Assembly (NCBI GenBank): GCA_016748015.1
Contig: JAAOMT010000664.1
Location: 1,961,799 to 2,025,798 of the forward strand
Direction: 5' to 3'
Length of the DNA: 64,000 nt
From: Geosiphon pyriformis
Lineage: Eukaryota; Glomeromycota; Glomeromycetes; Archaeosporales; Geosiphonaceae
In this document: piece by piece, positions 45,058-56,835 of the stretch
Layout of the letters: each line of letters opens with the position of its first letter
How positions within the stretch are numbered: position 1 is the stretch's first letter
The notes under the pieces: generated by a model
What the model saw: only the letters and a program-made list of their open reading frames with translations
Told to the model about the DNA's origin: nothing
Databases searched by the model: none
Position numbers and translations under genes: made by a program

Positions 45058-47420
45058 TTATATACACTAAAATTTTCTTGATTAAAAATGACTATCTTGC
45101 TGTCAATTGATTTGCTTAAGCCAATTTAGCAAACTTCACTACAGTCTTTTGTCACAGTCTAATTAATTGTAAATGAATTGACACAATTTGACCAAATTTA
45201 AAAACTGTGGTAATGATCATTTTTTTTGACATGTTTATAGAAATTTTTTTAATTATTATAGCTCAATTTGACTTAATTTTTTGTCTTTTGATATTATTGT
45301 TTATAATAATCTCTTTTTTTTTGGCCAATAATATAGTTTTTTCTATGCTTTTTTTTAATGTAAATATAGATTTAATGGTTTTTTTAAAACTATTAATTAA
45401 TGAAAAATTTTTTTTAATTGTCTAAGTCTTTACAATTACTAATTTATCTTCTACAGTTAAGAAATTTATGTTCAATACAAAAAATTTTCTGATAAATACT
45501 TCTATTTAAGTTTTAGTAATCTTATAATCAATTTATTTCTTGTTTAAAAGCACTAAAAAATAAGAAAAAAGCAAAACTTTATTATTATTCAAACTGTATT
45601 CCAATGTTTTAATAGAAAAGTTAACTATTTTACTAATATTAATTTTTTTGGCTTTAAAAATATTCATGTTTGGATTAAAATAACTTTTATTTTTGTTGTT
45701 AGCTCTATATTTAGCACTATTATTAGCAAAAAAAATTATTGACACTTTCTTATTAATATCTATTTCATTAAACTGTCTAACTATCTGTTTAATTTCTTCA
45801 AATTTCATATTTGTTTTATCTTTTAAATGTTTAACATTTCCCAAAGATACTTTTTATTACTGAGCAAGACTTTTACTAACTAAACTTAATGCCAAAACTC
45901 TTGCTAATTTTTTTTTAAACACAGAATCATTTATAGTAATAGTCAATTTAATAACAAAAGAGTTTGTTTTTTAAGAAATAGTGAAAGTTATTGCAGCAAA
46001 AACAGAAAAAACTTTTTTCAAAAATGTTGACTCTTTTGGAAATTTGAAATAAAAGAAAAAAAGAAGTTTTTATTATTATTACAAATATTAAAGTTTAAAT
46101 TATATATTTTTAAATTATAATATATTATTAGTTTTTTTTTAAGTTTGTTGATAATTTTAAGTTTTTTGTGTTATTTTATTTTAATGTAAAATTTATGTTA
46201 AGATTTCTGTTTTTTTGGCTTTTTTTAATATTATATTTTTAAATAAATTTGTAGTTATTACTGTTAATTTATTGGTTTTTTTTTAATTTATTTTTTTGAA
46301 ATTTAATTTAAAAAATTGGTTAATATAATTAAATTTATTGTTGTTTTTATTGGTTTTTTGATTTTTGTGTTTAAATAATTTTTTAAAAATAAATATAGTT
46401 TTAACTAATTTTTTGGAAATAAAATTAATAAGTTTGTAAAACATATAAATGCTTTTAATAAAATTGTTAATAAAATAAGCAGAAATATAGTAATATTAAA
46501 GATAAAATATAATATAAAAGACAAATTTAATGTGTTTAATTTTGCTGTTAACACTAATATAAATAAAAATTTAAGTTGTTTTAAATATAAAAAGATGTTT
46601 AAGAATTTAATAATACTTTAAAAGCATAAAACTTATAAAAAAATTAAGTTTAATTTTATAAAAACTGTTAAGTAACTGACTGGTTTAATTTTAAATAATT
46701 ATAAAATAATTAAAATAATTCAAAAAATAATTTTTCTGAATAAGTTTTTTATTGTAGTTTAGTCTTAACTGGCTTAAATAGCTGGTTATATGTAAAAAAG
46801 ACATAAATTATACTTATTTTAAAGTTTTATTTGATTATTTATTAATAGATAATAGTTGAATTATGTTTGTTAAATAATAATAAATAATTATACTACTAAT
46901 AAAAAATTAATGTTGATTTTAATAAAACTAAATCTTAAAAAAAAATAATGTTATTTAACAGAATTTAACATATAATATTATTAAAATTATTATTATAAAT
47001 TAGTTAATCAGTAATTATAACATTTAATAAAATATAAATAGTATAAATTTATACATAATAATCAGAAAATATAACGTAACATAATAATACACAAATACAT
47101 ACAATTGTATTTAATTTCATAAAATTATTTGAAAATTGGTTCAAAAGACATTTGCTAACAAAAAAATAGTCCAATAGCTTAACAATTACTTACAATTTAA
47201 TTAGGATTGGCCCATTTATGTATAACCTAAAATATGTATATATATAGTAATTATAAATTGTAAAAAAAACATCTAACTATCTATTTATTCAATAATAAAA
47301 AATTAAGCAATTAAAAAACTTTTTTTTTATTATTTAATTTCTTTTTTTTATTATTTAATTTCTTTTTTTTACAATTTTTTGGTTTGAAATTTAATTACAC
47401 TAAAAAATAAAATTGTTATT
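45058..47420. other. Extremely A/T-rich spacer, no supportable gene
   Basis: Sequence is almost only A and T. The short ORFs (for example 45207-45425 plus strand, 45533-45844 minus strand) are made of Ile, Asn, Lys, Phe and Leu and show no family motif. A short tandem repeat of TTTTTTATTATTTAATTTC lies at 47320-47375. I see no RNA gene or LTR. Confidence 0.7.
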
Positions 47421-48300
47421 TCGATATTCTCCTTCGCTATCTTACTAAAACGAGTTGGTTTAGACTGCTTACAGAACTTGCATATTACCTAATTTAATGA
47501 TATGTCAATCTGCAAAATGAACTCACGGTGCAAAATCTATCAGAATGCTGCATTAAAATCACATGACTTATATGTAGGCGAATGAATTTGGGCACATATA
47601 AAAAATTGTTACTCGCCTTTCACTCCAACCAGAGTTCTGCAAGACGCGTAGAAAGTGAAGATTCTTAAATTCAATAATAGAGATTGCCAGCACCCATTTC
47701 TACGTGGTTCGAGCATAAAACTTCCAGCTATAGCTCGAGACTCGAAATATTTTCGTTTCGCTTAAAATAATTTGATTTAAGCTGCTCCTAATTAAGTCGC
47801 CCTCCTCACGGTTAAAATTCGGAGTCTTAATACCGTCAATTTAACCTGATCGCGTCCGCTTTTTATTATTTCAACCCAATTCCCCTTTACCGTTCAACTA
47901 TGCACTCACTGGATTTCTGAATACGTCCTCCCCACGGTTCAACTTTGCGTCCTAGAAGCTAAATATTTTTGACTCACTCAGCCAAATTACCTTGGACATT
48001 TAAGACCACTGGCTACATGTGGCTCAAAATAATTGTATTACTTCTCCTTACGGTCATTGTTGGAACTCAAGACTCTGGGCGCATTTAGTCGTGTTTCTGC
48101 CTATTATTTATTAATAAAATTTTCCCCTAAAAAATTTATTTTTCCACTCTCAAGACCGCTGATTGCGTTTGTCGCCTCTACTTTATTTAATATAATTATC
48201 TCTTGCGGTTCACATTTTGGGTCTTAAATATCAAGGAAACCTCAAACCCTTTTGATCTATTTAACGATAATCCCTGCTATACACGAGCCTAAGCATACAT
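47421..48300. promoter_or_regulatory. Upstream region of the BRCT gene
   Basis: Base composition changes sharply at about 47420, from almost pure A/T to ordinary sequence with CG dinucleotides. A CATATAAAAAA TATA-like word lies at 47594-47604 and a T/C-rich leader follows. Much of 47800-48230 is the degenerate repeat array listed separately. The short frame at 48033-48227 is not supported as a gene. I infer the promoter and 5' leader of the 48301 gene. Confidence 0.45.
47801..48228 (+). repeat. Degenerate CACGGTTCAACTTTGGGTC repeats
   Basis: Five copies of a word close to CTCCYCACGGTTCAACTTTG-GGTCTTAA lie at 47801-47830, 47881-47910, 47927-47957, 48041-48072 and 48198-48228. Spacing between the CGGTT cores is 81, 45, 116 and 155 bases, near multiples of 39-40. 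A second recurring word, AAGACCxCTGGxTxxxTTTGTCGCCTC, fills some of the space (about 47904, 48001, 48070, 48153). All copies have the same orientation. Confidence 0.55.
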
Positions 48301-49811
48301 ATGGGATCTAGTCCAAACAGCAAAAAGAGAGTCTTTGATCAAGTTAATGAAACAGGAGAGGGTAGCTCGTACTCAAGACATTGCAATGCAGAAGAGGATA
48401 GTTCCCACTCAACATATTCTAGTGCAGAAGAAAGTTCAAACTCGATGCATTATACGCTAGTTCTGAATAAGAAACAGCGATTTTTTTACGCAAATCAAGT
48501 GCCTCAATGGATACGTACCATACAATTGCCTTCTGGGTCTCGAGCCTTCTCACCACCAAGAAATGAGAATTTGGTGAACGAGGTTCAATCGATAAACATA
48601 AATGAATCCTCAATGAGTGAGGTTGAAACTATAGACCTTTCGCTTCATTCTGTTGATACGACAGCAGAAACCCTTACCTCAGACATTGTTTCCTTCAATC
48701 ATACGGTAGAAAAAATTACACCTAGCTTTATCGTTGATGGCCCTTGTTATACAGCTGGACAAAACTTAAATGGTGACATGTTTCTTGGGGTTCGGGCGTG
48801 GTTTGGTCCACACGTGGATCGAGAGTTTATTTACATGTGGGGTATGTAATAAAAGAATTTTTTCATAATTCTCACATTTCTAATAAGTATTGGTAATCTT
48901 CTATACCTCAAAATAGAGTGGCAAGGAGGGATTGCCCAGAGTAATTATGATGTTTTAGGGGCAAAAATCTTTTTTTCCAAATTGGAGGACTTGCGGATAC
49001 CAGGGTAAGCATCAATACATATTCTTTTACATGAAAAGATTTTTTAAGTTTTATTAACATGAAATTAATTTTTGAAACATCATTTTTTTCTCAAAGCAAG
49101 TGCCTGAACAAGACCCCGCTGATTTTCGATCCCCAGTGGATTGAAGACTCTATCGAGGCCGGAAAACGGGAGCCACTAGGAAACTATATAGTTTCCGAAT
49201 ATCCAGTTAGTCAGTACATATGTTCTTTATTAGACATTAATTTTTAATTATTTTAAATAGAGTTTTCCTTTCTCAAACTAGGCCCCTATGATGGGCGCCG
49301 TTACATTGTCGGCCTTAATGGAACAGAGCCAATTCTATCGATAGCGGAAGATTATTACAGGTGGCCCCCATCGCCGGCTACAGTAGAAGAATTCCTACCC
49401 TCCCCTAGTACCATTCGGTCGGATTCGGACGAGGAGTCATTGGTAGGGGAGGAATTCCCACCCTCTCCTAGCACCATCCGTTCGAACTTGGAAAACGATG
49501 ATGGAGTGATCGCGGCGGTAATTGAAAAACTCGGGAAATCTATTTGTTGTCGCCACAACCGTTCCCTGAAAAATAATAAACGTTCCCTGGTCCAAGAGGG
49601 CGATAGGGACGACTTTTTCGAAGAGATGAAAGACACGTATGTATCTTTAATAATTTTCTAATTTTTTAAACATTTCATATTAAGTCTAAATAATTCTTTC
49701 AGCCCTGAGCGCCCAATCCAAACCCTCCCATTACGGGGCGTCCCTAGGGTATCTAAGAAAAAAAAAGTGGTGAGGCGGGGAGTTTTGGGAGAGGTAATAT
49801 TAGGGATGTAG
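48301..49811 (+). CDS. BRCT-domain protein (5 exons)
   Basis: Exons: 48301-48841, 48917-49004, 49097-49209, 49282-49636, 49703-49811, all with GT-AG introns of 66-92 bases, giving 401 residues. BRCT domains bind phosphopeptides or other BRCT modules in DNA repair, replication and telomere proteins. Here one BRCT-like fold spans residues about 150-245: MFLGVRAWFG (strand 1), the WQGGIAQ Gly pair, LIFDPQWIEDSIEAGKREPLGNY (conserved Trp and last helix). The N-terminal 140 residues are Ser/Glu-rich and probably disordered. After the domain comes a 21-residue duplication (EEFLPSPSTIRS at about 283, EEFPPSPSTIRS at 304) and a basic SKKKKVVRR end, a possible nuclear signal. A further intron (49794-49864) and exon to 50083 cannot be excluded. 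A Rap1-like role is possible but unproven. Confidence 0.75.
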
Positions 49812-50003
49812 GGGTAATTAAAAATTAAAATTTTTTTAATCCTGCCCTATTTTAAAATAAATAGGCAACTAACCAAGAACTGTTTAATATTCAGTGCTTT
49901 GATCTTTTTCGCAAAACGTTAAATATTTGTTCTATGCAATTCAGTGCTAGTTGCATATTGAGTAATTTTGTCTGTAACATCTGCATAAGAAAACATATGT
50001 TAG

Positions 50004-52846
50004 CTATGATAATAAAAATTGCAAAATGCCTCGTTTTATTATATTCACCTCTTCCTTTTCTGAGTATGTCAAGAATTTATTAGCGTGATCTTCGTTTTCA
50101 TCGTCTCCCATAGGAATTTCCAATTCTATCATAGGAGTTTTTGGGGAATTATCCTTGAAGTGTGTTTCTTGATCGAGGACTTGGTCTATCAAAAAACGAT
50201 AAATATTGTCCCCACGATGAACAATAAAATAACGAAATGATACCTTTCAGTTCATCTTGCAAATCATTTATTTTTTCCTTATACTCCTGGGCCCATTTCT
50301 CAACAGCCCTTTGCAAAGGGTCCAAAAAATTTTTGTTGGTTTCCTGAATCTGCTCCATCTCCCAGATTTTTGTCTAATAAATAAAATTAAAATATCAACC
50401 GTTCAAATAGAGAATTTGGAAAAATCTTATAACGCTTACCACATTATCCGGATCCTTCGAAAGAATTAAATAGTAAAAATTTAGCGCCTGCATGATAAAA
50501 CTGTAATGTTCGGTAAATGCCCCTTCGTCCTCAGTAAGATCTATCGATCTTTTCTGCTTTTTTTGTTGGGGCAGTCGAAGGATTTTGGGAAAGAAGGTTT
50601 GTACAAGAAAAGGACTTGCGAAAAGCGATCCAATGGGCTAATTAAAAATTTTTTTATTCATCGGCTATAATTTCGTGGCAAATACAAATAAGATGTAGTG
50701 TAGACAACCACAGACCTTTCTTTGAGCGTCGGTATCATATACCTTTTCAAGACTCTTCATCACATTTTCTTTGATGATTATAATCGCAGCAGTTTTGATG
50801 GTTTCAAACGGACAATTAGTCAATAATTCATTAAGTACTAGAGCTTTGATGTTATCAATGCAAAGATCAATTATCCGCGAGAGAAGCCGAAAAGATATGA
50901 ATCGAATATGAGCGTGTGGGGAGGATGCCGAAAATGAAGCGACAGCCTGAGAAAACTTTATAAGTAGTCTTGATCAAAACTTCGTTTAACATGATAACAA
51001 ACTTAAATTGATCACCTGAATTAACATCAAAATTGTGGTTTTTGAATCCCCCACTTCTTTGTTGAAATATTCAGTGGTTATGGTACCCTCTTCAATCCGC
51101 TCCGTGAAATATAATAGAACAAAGAGAGTTTTATCTGCCAAAGACCCTTTCAAAGGATCACTAAAAATAAAAAACATATTGGTGATCGATTAAAAGTATA
51201 GATAAGAAAATTAATTCAAAAAAATTACTTTTGCAGGGAGTTTTCAACCATCGGTAAGATCTTATTGACCAACCATGTAGGAGTCAAAATCGAAGGGATT
51301 GTTATTCGACATTGTGTTTTGGGTTTCTTTAGTTCCCTGATCTGATGATATAATATGGAGGCCAAATATACCAAGATGCTATTGGAAGGAATGGAAAAGT
51401 CTCGCACTTCAAAAGAATTCACGGCCTCTTCATCATCTAATTTTGATTTTTATTGCTCCTTGAGATTATAATATATTAATGATTTATACAAATTCTTGAG
51501 TTTACCTGGAGCTTCAACATCATAAAAATCTAAATATATGAGCAAATTATCAATCGAGACGCCTCCCTTTATCGCTGCTGCCTATAATTCACCAGGATAT
51601 ATCCCATTAGTCGCTCAAAGCAAGACAAACTTGTTTACATAAAAAACCAACTCTTACTAATAAGTGTTCCAGGTGTTTTTTATAGACAGGTCGAACATTT
51701 TCACTTGGCTTCTGTCGACGGGGAATATTATACTTTGGATGATAAATCTCGAAATAAGTCGATGCCATTTCAAAATTGGTGAACGCGAAAAACTGCTCGA
51801 ACAACGACAGGATAAAATAATTGAACAAATAATATCTTTTTTCATCAGGGCCATTAGGGGATGATTTGAGAGAAATCGTCTGTAGTTCAAAATGAGAAGG
51901 CTGATCTGATGAGATTGAAGACAAAAATATGATCAAGGCGAATTAGACGTTTACCTTGAGGTCAACCTCAATCAACGTTGCTAATAAATCGCACAGTTCA
52001 AGGACCTTCTCGATCACAGCCAAATTAAAGTTTTCCTCTGTATACTTTACGTTTGATGTAATTCTGAGAATGGATCGTAATAAATCGGGAATAAATTTGA
52101 TCAAGTTCTTGCGTTCAAAAAGAGATAAAACTGTGGGAAAAGCAATCTCATTATATCATCACTCAAACTCTGCGTCGATTTTTTTTAATATCAACAAAAA
52201 TAAAATCAAGTAATACCAATGACCAATGCATTAAATAATCCTAAAACTTCTTTCAAAGCTGTTTCCTCTGCTTCACAATCAAGACAACTAAAATTTTCCA
52301 GAATCAGGAGTAATGTCTCTCGAGGAGGATTATTCTTCGCGATTCCTTTCAATATTTCTTGAGCCACAGATGCAGTTTCTAATGATAAAGATAGGTAAGG
52401 AATTGTTATATTAAAAATCTCCCATGAGATTTGGTTGACCAATTTGCGCTATTAAACATGGGAAAATTTTAGTTTCGAAATCAAAGTTTAATATTAAAAC
52501 CCTTTTTAGGTTCTCAATCACATTATTAAATGCTGCAACCTTTTCTTGATCTTGATCTGATAAAGGGATGATTCTATCTCTTAAACATGCGAGCATTTCG
52601 GCTTGTTCTTGGTGCGAAAGATGCGAAAGATTGGAAAATATTTCATTGAGTAAATTGGAATATTTTTTAAAGCATTCGATATCTTCATGATGTTCGATTT
52701 GCTTTTGATTTCATAAGATCATGTAAGTTGAAAAGATTTTTGTTAACTCTGTGACATAAATGAATTAGATATTAATTTTTGTATACCTGAAGGCAATCCT
52801 TGGTACCGTTTTCGACCGCACTTTTTAACTGTTCTAAACTTGACAT
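50004..52846 (-). CDS. Glomulin/ALF4/YAP-binding family protein (12 exons)
   Basis: Exons (minus strand): 52846-52787, 52701-52440, 52378-52217, 52130-51955, 51900-51658, 51581-51506, 51436-51229, 51160-51016, 50946-50743, 50637-50440, 50373-50244, 50185-50004. All 11 introns are GT-AG (54-105 bases), all phases agree, and the product is 681 residues, near the length of glomulin-type proteins. The family forms HEAT-like helical repeats; animal glomulin binds RBX1 and restrains cullin-RING ligases. Family-like blocks are LLNEIFSNLSHLSHQEQAEM, FYDVEAP near the middle, HIRFISFRLLSRIIDLC, CPFETIKTAAIIIIKENV, LFASPFLVQTFFPKIL, FIMQALNFYYLILSKD and NFLDPLQRAVEKW. The tail is acidic (GDDENEDH). Exon 9 could alternatively end at 50716, also in frame. 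No damage is seen. It is convergent with the BRCT gene, 192 bases apart. Confidence 0.8.
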
Positions 52847-55800
52847 AACTATTGGGCTTTTCGTTTGCTTTAGATTACTTGATTTTAAATCTGAAATTTA
52901 GAGTTACACTCCCAAAGTTTTAGCTGATAAAAATACTAATTAGTTGGTTAGCAATGCTTATCAATAAATCTACATAGTAATATTAGGTTAGTATTTTAAA
53001 TTCTAAATTAGTTATATTACATCAAAAAATTTCCAATAAATCTTTTGCAAATTAATTAAAAAGTATTAGTTTAATTACTTTTTCTAAGGACAACACGTGT
53101 TGTGTTTATTTATACCATAAATAATTAAAAAACTAAAATAATAATAAATTATTAAACATAAATTTACATAATATGTATTGAAATAATTTAAATTAAAAAA
53201 ATATAATAATAATTTAATTAAAAATTTTTTATATTTTTAATATCAATTTTTATAAACTACAATTTTTTTTTGCAATAATAAATATGATACAATCACAAAT
53301 TTTGTTTTATTTTATTTTTTATTATTATTTAACAAGCACAATTCAATTATTACTTATTATAATACAATTACAAAAGATTTTAAAATCTGTATAACTTATA
53401 TTTTTTTTACATATAACCAGTTACTTAAGTTAATTAAAACTATATTATACAACTATAGCATTAATAATATTAAAAAATTTGCAAAATTTCTTAAAAAACA
53501 ATTGTAAATTAGCAATAAAACCAAAACCAATATAAATTTTTTTAATAAAATCTTCGATATAACTTAAATTCTTAAAATTAAATACAACAAAGTTATTAAT
53601 AATTAAATAATTTTTTACAATTAATTCTAAGCTTAATATTTAATTATAATTAAATATAAATCTCTTTTTTTTATTGATTTTCTGATCATAATAAGAATTA
53701 AAAAAAGCTGAAAAAATATTTATTTTCTTTTTTTATCTTATTTTTTTGTAAATTATTTCTTTTAAATCATTTTTTTTGTAAATATAGATTTAACAAGCCT
53801 TTTTATTAACAGTTTAAATATTGACAAAACTAAAATAAAAAATAATTTTAATATTAAGAAAAAAAATATATACATTCATATATTTATAAAAGTACTAACA
53901 AAAAAACCAAAAACTTTATTAATATTCTTAACTTATCTGTTAATTTTTTGGTTATAAATATGTTTAAATTTGATAATAATTTAGTAATTAAGTCTTAAAA
54001 CAATAAAATAAATAATAAAACAAATAGTATTAAAATATTAAAAAAATATATTTGATATTTAAACAAAGATTTATGTTTCTTAACTTTACACAAAAAAAAA
54101 TCATAAAAAATTCTTTAAAGCAGAAATAAAAAAATTTTATTCCAATTTAAATTATTATAAATCTTATACTTATTAAATAGGTCAAAATTTGTTATAATTT
54201 TATTAATGCAATCATTGTAAATATAGTCAAAAAATCTTATAAATCTGTTATATATTTTTATTTTTTTTATATTATTATACAAATATATTTAATTTATAAA
54301 ATTATAAGCTTTATACTAAATTTTTTTGCTTTTTTTAAAACATTTTTAATAATAAATTTAACAGCAAAAATAAAAAATTAAATAAATATTTTTTTAAAAA
54401 CTGAAAATTTGTTTTTTTTTTAAAATATTATACTTATTGTAAACCAAAAAAATATGGTTAAATAAAACTTTTAAGAAAATTTTATATGTAGTTTTAATTA
54501 AAATAATAAGTTTAGTAATAGTTAAAATATTTTTTTATTAATACAGTTTTAAAATTATTAATATTTAAGTTTTTTTTCAAGCATTAGAAATTATTTTTTA
54601 TATAAAACACCTATTTAATAAGATTAAAAGCAAGTTTAAAACAATTTTATTATTGTGTTTCTATATTTTATTAAAAATATCAAACAAACTTATAGTTTTT
54701 TTATTTAATAAATTTTTAACAATTAATAAAAACTTAATTAAACCAATTTTTTTTATAATATCAAAAAATATATTATTATTAATATAGTTAAAAAAAGCAA
54801 ATTATTATTGTTAATATAAAAAAATATTATTTTTAACAATACATTTTTTAGTCTAATGTTTTATTATTAAATTTATTTTGTTTTTAATTTAATTTAATAT
54901 CAAAATTAACTTATTACTATTATCTAATTAATCTAATATAATTTTTTAAAAAAATTTTTCCAATATGTTTTTAATTATGTGTTTTTTGTTTTCAGTAAAA
55001 TTTTTTATATACTTAACAATAACAGTTTTAATGTAATAATATTTGGCAAATTTAAATTTAAATATTTTATAAAATCTATAAATCTTTTTAAAACAAGCTA
55101 AAAATTGTTTAATATTAGTTTTATTAAAATTATTTTAAAAATTTTTCTAAATTTAATAGTCTAAACCAAATTCAACTTAATATATTAATTTAATAAGAAT
55201 TAAAGTTTATTTAAATTATTCAACTTAAATGTTTTTAAAATTCTAAACCAACAACTTTATTTTAAAAATTTTAGAAAAAATAGTATTTTTAATAATTTTA
55301 TTATTCTAAAATTATATCATAAAAAGTATAATATTAGTAATAAAACTTATTATATAATAAAATAAAAATTATATTTTATTGAAATTTTTACTTATCTTAT
55401 ATTCTTTAAAATCATTTACAATATTCAATATAATATTTAAAAATATATTATTAAACTTAGTTTAAATATTCTTATTAATACTATTAACTTTGTATTTTTA
55501 TTTGTTTTTATTAGTTTATTTAAAATTAAATTTTAAAAATTTTTATTAATTAAGATAAAATTAAATCAAGTTAAAACTTTGTTAAAAAAAAAACTATTAA
55601 ATAAATTAAAATAATTCAGATTAATAATTTTTCTAAATTTAACATAATAATTAATATTATTTTTGTTAAAATTACTTATAATAATTATAAATATGCTATT
55701 TTTTAAAGCTTTAATTATTATTAAATTAATATTATAGACTTAAACAAGTTTTTTTTTTAGTAAAACGCTAGTATATAAATTAAAAATTACAATTAATAAA

Positions 55801-55866
55801 TTATTTTTATACAACAAACATAATAACAAAAACTATTTAAGAAATTTTATAATCTTATATATATAC
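52847..55866. other. Extremely A/T-rich spacer, no supportable gene
   Basis: Beyond the glomulin start the sequence soon becomes nearly pure A/T with long A and T runs. I see no ORF of note, no LTR end and no RNA gene up to the start of B2. The first about 100 bases should contain the glomulin promoter, but no clear element is visible. Confidence 0.7.
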
Positions 55867-56835
55867 TGTTACCAGTAAAATTTTAGCTATTAATTAGCAT
55901 AAAGTTACTTTTATAATTTCTATTATTAATTAGTATATATTATTATCATTTTAATTATTACTTATTATTTTATTAAACTATCAAATATTATCATTCAATT
56001 AATAATCCGATTTGTATCATAAAAATTAAGATGATCAAATTACACAATACCCTAAACCATTTAATATTTAAAAATTCGCCGAAATTAGTAAAAATTGGCT
56101 GAAATAATCAATAGTTTGTAAAAATAACTTGTAGTTTGCCAAAATGTATCTTTAGTTTGCTAAAATTATAGTAAAAAGAAAAGTGCAAGTTCAAAAACTA
56201 ATATTACAATAAGTTGTATAAAAGAAGAGCTTTTCTCTTTAAAAAATGTATCTTACCATAATATCTTACTCTTTAGATATCTTAATTAGAAACAAATCAT
56301 CTTTTACATATTTTTACAAAATAAAAATTAAAATTAAATATATGAAAACCAAATTCTTAACTATTATACTTGAAATTTCCTTGGAACAACTAACATTTTG
56401 AAATTGATTAGCTACCAATTTCAGTAATCTGTTAGTGATTTCAGGCTTGGATAGAAAACGTTTCCCTTATTAAAATTCTATTTCTTTTATATTTTTTTAT
56501 TTTCTTTTACTTTCTTTATTATATTTATTAGAATAGCTTACAGACAAAATTTCTGTAGAAGAGTTGACTTTCACAGCAAAGTAACTACACATTTTTAGTA
56601 AGCTTCTAAACAAACAATTTCTGAAAAAGAGTTGATATTTACTACAATGTAACTACACAAAACAACTGGCACAGAATTGGCCATTCCACTTATAAGCCCA
56701 GCAGTTCAAATTATAAAAAATAATTTGAAGATAAATTCAGTTATTGAAGGTTCAACTACTTCCAAAAAAACGTGAATTCACAACTAATAAACATTAACAA
56801 TATTCAAGAAAAGAGACCAAAAATCTCCAGTAATA
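55867..56835 (+). repeat. 5' LTR of B2
   Basis: It starts TGTTACCAGTAAAATTTTAG and ends CTCCAGTAATA. It shares with B1 the GTTTGCCAAAAT-type repeats (about 56069-56170) and TATAAAAG (56217-56224). Confidence 0.88.

Noticed and set aside
45533-45844. 103-codon minus-strand ORF in the A/T desert
   Set aside because: Its composition (Lys, Asn, Ile, Phe) is what such A/T-rich DNA gives by chance, and no motif or neighbouring gene supports it. A remnant cannot be excluded.
47400-47520. Possible tRNA in the GC shift region
   Set aside because: No cloverleaf or box A/B pair could be formed.
48033-48227. 64-codon plus-strand ORF upstream of the BRCT gene
   Set aside because: It lies within the degenerate repeat array, starts without context and matches nothing I know.
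49865-50083. Sixth exon of the BRCT gene
   Set aside because: A GT-AG intron (49794-49864) is possible and the frame is open, but it would overlap the end of the glomulin coding sequence on the other strand; the stop at 49811 is simpler.
52206-52442. Glomulin frame upstream of 52378 read as exon (VNQISWEIFNITIPYL)
   Set aside because: Reading it needs a frame jump. A phase-consistent intron at 52439-52379 joins exon 2 to exon 3 cleanly.
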